A DNA stretch of 10,740 nt. Origin: QHXQ01 sp036389375 (GTDB taxonomy: Bacteria > Acidobacteriota > Blastocatellia > Pyrinomonadales > Pyrinomonadaceae). Location: contig DASVQA010000068.1 of the NCBI GenBank assembly GCA_036389375.1, positions 1-10,740 on the forward strand. The letters are read 5' to 3'. Position 1 is the first letter of the stretch. Each line of letters begins with the position of its first letter. A program made the position numbers and the translations under genes. Under the pieces are notes generated by a model, which was given only the letters and a program-made list of their open reading frames with translations, ran no database searches and was not told where the DNA came from. Positions 7,172-10,740 of the stretch are shown here, in pieces.

Positions 7172-7657
7172 CTACTTGAGCGGTGCAGCCGCTTGCAGCC
7201 CGGCATAGTCGAAATGCGCAGCCAAGCCACCGGCGGTCGCATCCACGCGGATGACGCCGTCCTGATAGGCCCCGAATTTGCGCGCGCCCGTCTGCGTCAG
7301 ACCCGAAGGCACGGTCGGTTTGGCCGAGACGATGAAGGTCGGGGGGTCGGTCGTGGCGTCGCCGGTGCTGACGATGTCATAGCCGCTCTTGGTGCCGCCG
7401 CTCAGCACGTTGTCAATGTAGCCGGCGGTGTTGAGCGCTGCGAGGTCGGTGGCGTACTGGCCGTTGCCGTTTGAGGAAGCGAAGGCCATCTGCGAGCTGA
7501 CAATCGTACGGCACGAAGAGATGGCGGAACCTTCGTTGGAAGCACGGCGGGAGGCGAGGAGGTTGGGGATCGCAATCGCAGCGATGATACCGATGATCGC
7601 GACGACGATGAGGAGTTCGATGAGGGAGAAGCCCTTCTGGCTGGTTTTCGCTTGCAT
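7172..7657 (-). CDS. pilA: Type IV pilin (PilA), upstream copy of a tandem pair
   Basis: A 161-residue prepilin with the leader MQAKTSQKG cut before FSLIE. Mature Glu5 and a single Cys at mature 40 are present. The conserved surface segments SSNGNGQYATDLAALNTAGY and PPTFIVSAKPTVPSG are shared with the downstream copy. The Shine-Dalgarno sequence AAGGAG (7669-7674) lies 11 bases before the ATG. Upstream is a long leader containing a purine-rich tract and a possible sigma-54 promoter at 7778-7793. The two pilin genes share long nearly identical DNA stretches, including the region for the N-terminal helix and the block encoding AKPTVPSGLTQTGAR, which points to recent duplication or gene conversion. 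This is presumably the first gene of a two-gene pilin operon. Confidence 0.94.
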   Translation of the reverse strand: MQAKTSQKGFSLIELLIVVAIIGIIAAIAIPNLLASRRASNEGSAISSCRTIVSSQMAFASSNGNGQYATDLAALNTAGYIDNVLSGGTKSGYDIVSTGDATTDPPTFIVSAKPTVPSGLTQTGARKFGAYQDGVIRVDATAGGLAAHFDYAGLQAAAPLK

Positions 7658-7777
7658 TGTTTCTGTTGCTCCTTAAAGTAGCGGTGGTCTTCTTCTTTTT
7701 TAGTTTCGTCTCGCGCCGTCGGTCGTCGTTCTCAGGCCACGCGCCGTGCTTGCGCGACGTTACGCATGGTTAAAGGA

Positions 7778-7793
7778 AACAAGCCGCATGCCA
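7778..7793 (-). promoter_or_regulatory. Possible sigma-54 promoter for the tandem pilins
   Basis: On the minus strand the sequence reads TGGCAT, five bases, then TTGTT, against the consensus TGGCAC-N5-TTGCW. The -24 GG is intact, but the normally invariant C of the -12 GC is T. Its -24 half is identical to that of the better site at 8541-8556. Transcription would begin near 7767 and give a leader of about 110 bases. The PilR context makes it plausible. Confidence 0.45.
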
Positions 7794-7889
7794 TGCCGTG
7801 TCAGTTGCCGGACGGCGCGGGAAATCGCAGGAATGGCGCATGTTTCGGGCGCGGCGGGCGCAGCCGGACAGACTGCGGTTAACAAATCA

Positions 7890-7914
7890 CGGCAGCACGG
7901 TGCTGCCGCTTTTT
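7890..7914 (+). terminator. Hairpin with T-run, orientation strongest on the plus strand
   Basis: An eight-base GC-rich stem (7890-7897 with 7901-7908) and a three-base loop are followed by C and five T residues (7910-7914) on the plus strand. No plus-strand gene precedes it. On the minus strand the trailing sequence is TGATTTGTT, so it could also end the third prepilin transcript about 125 bases past that stop. Confidence 0.6.
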
Positions 7915-8032
7915 GTCAGACGGCGGTTTGCGAGGCCGGCCCTTGCGACGGGCCGTTGAGGCTTGTGTTGCTCGAAACAGTTGGGGAGCGGGGAGGTGTG
8001 GCGTGCGGCCCAAAGGTCGGGCCGGCCGCCGG

Positions 8033-8476
8033 TCAGTAGTTGAGCGGCGGACTGCTGCTGTCAGCCGGCGCGCCTTCGCGCACACGCATGATGCCGGTCA
8101 CGTCCATGTAGAAGTAGTTCCAGGGCGCGACGGTGGGAGTGCCCGTGATCTCGTAGAAGTCGGCGGAGAGCGTGCCGGCCGGGATGGCAAAGTTGTAATT
8201 GCCGCGCTGGCCGGCAATGAGTTGCGGATCGCTCAGTTGGTGCGATGTGCCCAGCGTGTTGAGGTCTGCATACTGGTCGTAGGTCACGTGGTAGGAGGCT
8301 TCGGCGCTGCGGATGAGCCGGAGCGACGCGATGGCAGAGGCGTTGTAGGCGGACTGTTTCGACTTCAGAAGATTGGGCACGACCAGCGCTGCGAGTATGC
8401 CCATAACGGCTACCACGATCAGCAACTCAATCAGCGAGAAGCCACGTTCGCGGTCGGGGGATGCGAGTGTGGACAT
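8033..8476 (-). CDS. Divergent prepilin / pseudopilin-like protein next to pilR
   Basis: A 147-residue prepilin. I take the ATG at 8476, because GGAAGGT (8481-8487) sits about five bases upstream and the protein then starts with a 12-residue leader, MSTLASPDRERG, cut before FSLIE. The longer open frame to 8614 would run through the promoter and heptamer repeat. The N-terminal helix is FSLIELLIVVAVMGILAALVVPNLLKSKQ, with Glu5 present. The rest (SAYNASAIASLRLIRSAEASY, then YADLNTLG and NYNFAIPAGTLSADFYEITGTP) is shorter than and clearly different from the tandem pilins and has no Cys. The ALRLIRSAEASY-type segment is common in pilins and pseudopilins. It could be a minor pilin, a pseudopilin or an alternative major pilin. 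A near-consensus sigma-54 promoter lies about 65 bases upstream. Confidence 0.88.
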   Translation of the reverse strand: MSTLASPDRERGFSLIELLIVVAVMGILAALVVPNLLKSKQSAYNASAIASLRLIRSAEASYHVTYDQYADLNTLGTSHQLSDPQLIAGQRGNYNFAIPAGTLSADFYEITGTPTVAPWNYFYMDVTGIMRVREGAPADSSSPPLNY

Positions 8477-8540
8477 GGCGACCTTCCATTTCTGCGGGGG
8501 TTCAATCTGACCGACCTCTTGATAGGTCACATTGGCTTGG

Positions 8541-8556
8541 AGCAACGACCATGCCA
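8541..8556 (-). promoter_or_regulatory. Sigma-54 (-24/-12) promoter of the pilR-adjacent prepilin
   Basis: On the minus strand the sequence is TGGCAT-GGTCG-TTGCT, one mismatch from the consensus TGGCAC-N5-TTGCW, with both the -24 GG and the -12 GC intact. The expected start of transcription is near 8530, giving a leader of about 54 bases that includes the Shine-Dalgarno sequence. PilR, encoded immediately upstream, has the GAFTGA loop needed to activate such promoters. Confidence 0.8.
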
Positions 8557-8579
8557 GAAGGCGGGACTGCAGGCGCAAA

Positions 8580-8627
8580 CGATGAATGATGAATGAAAGG
8601 GAGTGGCTTTTCATTCATCATTCATCG
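8580..8627. repeat. Perfect inverted repeat built from GATGAAT heptamers
   Basis: Arms of 19 bases (8580-8598 and 8609-8627) match perfectly around a 10-base loop. Each arm contains two GATGAAT heptamers plus a partial unit. It lies between the pilR stop (8646) and the sigma-54 promoter (8541-8556). A strong hairpin would form in transcripts of either strand. Only GTTTG follows it on the minus strand, so it is at best a weak classical terminator for pilR. Confidence 0.9.
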
Positions 8628-8645
8628 CGCCGGAGTCAGCCGGCA

Positions 8646-10070
8646 TCATTTGCCGGCGGCGTCGCTGCGGAGTTGGGCGGTCAGGTTGCGGATGCCATGC
8701 TTGTCGAGCAGGTGTCGGAGCGAGCGCACGGAGAGTTGGAGAATTTCGGCGGCGCGCGTCTGGTTGCCGCCGGTGCGTTGGAGCGCTTCGAGCAGGTAGG
8801 TCTTCTCCAGTTGATCCATGTGCGCGGTGAGGTTGAGTCCTTCTTCGGGCAGCGCGCCGACGGCGGCGACCTGCGCCGGGTCGTACTGCGTGATCTGTTC
8901 GGGCAGCCGCTCAGGTTGAATCTCGCCCGTGCGCTCTAGCGCGACGGCGCGCTCGATGGTGTGCTCAAGCTCGCGCACGTTGCCCGGCCAACGGTAGCGT
9001 TCGAGCAGGGCCAACGCCTTTGGCGAGACGGCGAGCGTGCGCCCCGCCTGCGCGCAAAACTTCTGGACGAAGTGTGTGACCAGTTCGGGGATGTCCTCGC
9101 GCTTCTCGCGCAAGGGCGGCAGTTCAATCGGGATGACGGAGATGCGATAGAAGAGGTCTTCGCGGAACGTGCCGGCTTTGGTCATGGCGGCGAGGTCGCG
9201 GTTCGTGGCGGCAATCACGCGCGCGTCCACCGTCTCCTCTTCGTGCCCGCCGACGGGGCGCACCTTCTTCTCCTGCAAGACGCGCAACAGCTTCACCTGC
9301 ATGGCGGGCGACATCTCGCCGATCTCGTCGAGAAAGATCGTGCCTTTATCGGCCGCCTCGAACAGTCCTTTGCGATTCGCGGTCGCGCCGGTGAATGCGC
9401 CGCGCACGTAGCCGAACAGTTCCGATTCCAGCAGCGTCTCGGTGAACGCGCCACAGTTGATCGAGATGAAGGGTTTGTCGGCGCGCGGCGACAAGTTGTG
9501 AATGGCGCGCGCGACCAGTTCTTTGCCCGTGCCCGATTCGCCGTAGATGAGTACGGTTGATTGGACGCCCGCCACCGTCTCGATCATCTGGTAGAGCGCC
9601 TGCATCCGCTCGGAGCGGCCGATGATGTTGTCGAGACTGCCGCGCGCGCGCTGCACCTTGATGAGCGCCTCGTTCTCGACGCGCAGCGATTCGTTCTCTT
9701 TCCTGAGCGCCGACTTTTCGAGCGCGCGCTCGACAATCAGCTTCAACTCGTCCACGTCGAACGGCTTCTGTATGAAATCGTCCGCGCCGAGTTTGAACGC
9801 CTCGCGCGCTGTCTCGACGGAGGCGAACGCAGTCATCAGCACGACCGCCACATCGGGCCACAGCCCACGCGCCGCGCGCAGCAATTCGATGCCGCCCATG
9901 TCCGGCATCTTCACGTCCGAGACGATCAGATCAACCGGCTGCTCATGGAGCAATGCGACCGCGCGCCGCCCGTTCTCCGCCACGCGCACCTGATGGCCCG
10001 CACGCGTGAAAACCAGCGTCAACAATTGACGCATCCCCTGCTCGTCATCAACGACTAAAAGATTAGCCAT
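8646..10070 (-). CDS. pilR: PilR-like sigma-54-dependent response regulator (REC-AAA+-HTH)
   Basis: A 474-residue NtrC-family activator. I chose the ATG at 10070 because MANLLVVDDE is the normal receiver start, GAGAGG lies 10 bases upstream, and it overlaps the pilS stop by eight bases. The receiver domain has Asp8-Asp9, phospho-acceptor Asp52 (VSDVKMP), Thr80 and Lys102. A charged linker helix (about 109-140) leads to the AAA+ domain with Walker A GESGTGKE (177-184), the sigma-54 contact loop GAFTGA (224-229) and Walker B GTIFLDE (Asp248, Glu249). The sequence YRWPGNVRELEH and the C-terminal Fis-type helix-turn-helix (NQTRAAEILQLSVRSLRHLL) complete the protein. Phosphorylated by PilS, it should bind upstream of pilin promoters and activate sigma-54 polymerase. 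The symbol rests on adjacency to pilS and three prepilins. Confidence 0.93.
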   Translation of the reverse strand: MANLLVVDDEQGMRQLLTLVFTRAGHQVRVAENGRRAVALLHEQPVDLIVSDVKMPDMGGIELLRAARGLWPDVAVVLMTAFASVETAREAFKLGADDFIQKPFDVDELKLIVERALEKSALRKENESLRVENEALIKVQRARGSLDNIIGRSERMQALYQMIETVAGVQSTVLIYGESGTGKELVARAIHNLSPRADKPFISINCGAFTETLLESELFGYVRGAFTGATANRKGLFEAADKGTIFLDEIGEMSPAMQVKLLRVLQEKKVRPVGGHEEETVDARVIAATNRDLAAMTKAGTFREDLFYRISVIPIELPPLREKREDIPELVTHFVQKFCAQAGRTLAVSPKALALLERYRWPGNVRELEHTIERAVALERTGEIQPERLPEQITQYDPAQVAAVGALPEEGLNLTAHMDQLEKTYLLEALQRTGGNQTRAAEILQLSVRSLRHLLDKHGIRNLTAQLRSDAAGK

Positions 10071-10740
10071 TAACTTCTGACCTCTCTGATTCGGGCAACT
10101 CGATGATGATCGTCGTGCCGTGTCCTTCGCGGCTGCGGACGTTGATTGTACCACCATGATCGCGGATGATTTGATAGACGATGGAAAGGCCAAGCCCTGT
10201 GCCGCCGGTGGTGGATGAAGAGAACGGCTCGAAGAGTCGTTCGACCTGTTCGGGCGACATGCCGCGCCCCGTGTCGGTGAAGGTGATGCGCAGGCGTTTG
10301 TGCGCGACGCGGCGCAACTCGATTTGCAGCGTGCCGCCGTCGGGCATGGCGCTCAAGGCATTGCGCGCGAGATTCCAGAAGACCTGCCGCAGCGCCGCGC
10401 CGTCAGCCTGCGCGCGCAATGGTTCGTCCGGATAATTCTCTTCGATGCGATGTTCGGCGTGCGTCTCAGGGCTGTGGCGCAGCAAGGTGAAGGTCTCGCG
10501 CAAAGGCTCGCGCACGTCCGTCTCTTTGAGTTCACCGCGCCGCGGGCGCGCGTAGGTGAGAAAGTCCGTGATGATGTTGTTGAGCCGGTCGGACTCGCGC
10601 AGGATGATCTCCATCAGTTCGGCCTGCGCCGGGTCACCGCCGTCCGCTTCGGCGCGCAAGACCTGAATCGCGCCGCGCATGGCCGCGAGCGGGTTGCGGA
10701 TTTCGTGCGCGATGCCGGCGGCGACGCGCCCCACGGCCGC
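10063..10740 (-). CDS. pilS: PilS-like histidine kinase, 5' part beyond the window edge
   Basis: The C-terminal 225 or so residues of a sensor kinase. The frame is open to the right edge, so the GTG at 10734 is not the real start. The H box GIAHEIRNPLAAM is of the NtrB/PilS type, followed by a helical dimerisation domain (NNIITDFLTYARPR). The ATPase domain has an N box (QVFWNLARNALSAM), G1 box DTGRGM, F box LFEPFSSST and G2 box GTGLGLSI. The sensor and membrane region is outside the window. It lies directly upstream of pilR, and the stop codon at 10063-10065 lies inside the pilR start region, so the pair is probably translationally coupled. Its last residues (SEVNG) are encoded by heptamer-like DNA that also serves as the pilR leader. 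Confidence 0.92.
   Translation of the reverse strand, partial: AAVGRVAAGIAHEIRNPLAAMRGAIQVLRAEADGGDPAQAELMEIILRESDRLNNIITDFLTYARPRRGELKETDVREPLRETFTLLRHSPETHAEHRIEENYPDEPLRAQADGAALRQVFWNLARNALSAMPDGGTLQIELRRVAHKRLRITFTDTGRGMSPEQVERLFEPFSSSTTGGTGLGLSIVYQIIRDHGGTINVRSREGHGTTIIIELPESERSEVNG
10068..10081 (-). repeat. Short heptamer repeat at the pilS-pilR junction
   Basis: On the minus strand two adjacent heptamers, GTCAGAA and GTTAATG, match the GTTAGAG/GTCAGAG family seen at 5471-5498. They are preceded by GAGAGG (10081-10086), which serves as the pilR Shine-Dalgarno sequence. The second heptamer contains the pilR ATG itself. With only two variant units, chance cannot be excluded. Confidence 0.45.

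Larger units (their letters stand above)
7658..8032. other. Long non-coding gap upstream of the tandem pilins
   Basis: This 375-base gap lies between the third prepilin (stop at 8033) and the tandem pilins. From the pilin side outward it holds the Shine-Dalgarno sequence and a purine-rich leader (on the minus strand, an A-rich run with GAAGAAGA at about 7689-7702). Beyond that are a possible sigma-54 promoter (7778-7793) and a terminator-like hairpin (7890-7914). Three TGTC/GACA words (7799-7802, 7867-7870, 7914-7917) resemble the short PilR half-sites known from Pseudomonas, but so short a word is weak evidence. Open frames crossing the gap show no family resemblance and lack ribosome sites. 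Confidence 0.6.

Noticed and set aside
6571..7657. Conductive-filament (Geobacter-type) pilins
   Set aside because: These pilins are full length, with a large C-terminal domain and low aromatic content, unlike the short aromatic-rich Geobacter subunit. Nothing in the window supports electron transfer.
7913..8596. Plus-strand open frame of 227 residues over the third prepilin
   Set aside because: It is antisense to a clear prepilin gene with ribosome site and promoter, its translation is of shadow-type composition, and no family is recognisable.
8477..8614. N-terminal extension of the third prepilin to an upstream ATG
   Set aside because: It would give a 58-residue leader encoded by the heptamer hairpin and sigma-54 promoter; the ATG at 8476 has a good ribosome site and a normal leader.
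8961..9560. Plus-strand open frame of 199 residues opposite pilR
   Set aside because: It lies opposite the conserved AAA+ domain; its motifs and composition are those of a shadow frame.
10071..10193. N-terminal extension of pilR to an upstream ATG
   Set aside because: It would overlap the pilS ATPase domain by over 120 bases and add a tail before the normal receiver start MANLLVVDDE.

Overview
The window is high-GC bacterial chromosome, densely coding on both strands. I infer an Acidobacteriota-like (possibly Blastocatellia) or deltaproteobacterium-like source. The reasons are pilins beginning FSLIELLIVVAIIGIIAAIAIPNLLASRRAANES, a pilS-pilR-pilin-ABC gene order like that of Myxococcus, and heptameric repeats between genes. 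This is a judgement from sequence features, not a database result.

Layout. (1) Positions 1-2267, plus strand: the 3' part of a membrane histidine kinase with HAMP and two PAS domains, cut by the left edge. (2) 2357-2875, plus strand: a small single-pass membrane protein of unknown function, separated from the kinase by inverted heptamer repeats. (3) 2904-6376, minus strand: four co-directional genes. In transcription order they are an ABC-2 permease, a membrane-anchored TPR protein, the ABC ATPase and a YcxB-like membrane protein. (4) 6571-7657, minus strand: two tandem, closely related type IV pilins, closed by a good intrinsic terminator at 6483-6523. (5) 7658-8032: a 375-base gap with a possible sigma-54 promoter and a terminator-like hairpin. 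(6) 8033-8476, minus strand: a third, divergent prepilin with its own near-consensus sigma-54 promoter. (7) 8646-10740, minus strand: pilR (NtrC-type sigma-54 activator) overlapping the end of pilS, whose 5' part runs off the right edge.

How it fits together. The inferred scheme is that PilS phosphorylates PilR, and PilR with sigma-54 RNA polymerase activates the pilin promoters at 8541-8556 and, less certainly, 7778-7793. The ABC permease, TPR protein and ATPase next to the pilins match in kind and position the PilG/PilH/PilI system of the Myxococcus xanthus pil locus, which is needed for pilus biogenesis. Their job here is therefore probably pilus assembly rather than ordinary solute export.

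The most unusual feature is a set of period-7 tandem repeats in gene junctions: 2278-2346, 5471-5498, 8580-8627 and 10068-10081. Two of the four are arranged as inverted repeats forming long hairpins. One, and perhaps a second, supplies Shine-Dalgarno-like sequence to the next gene.
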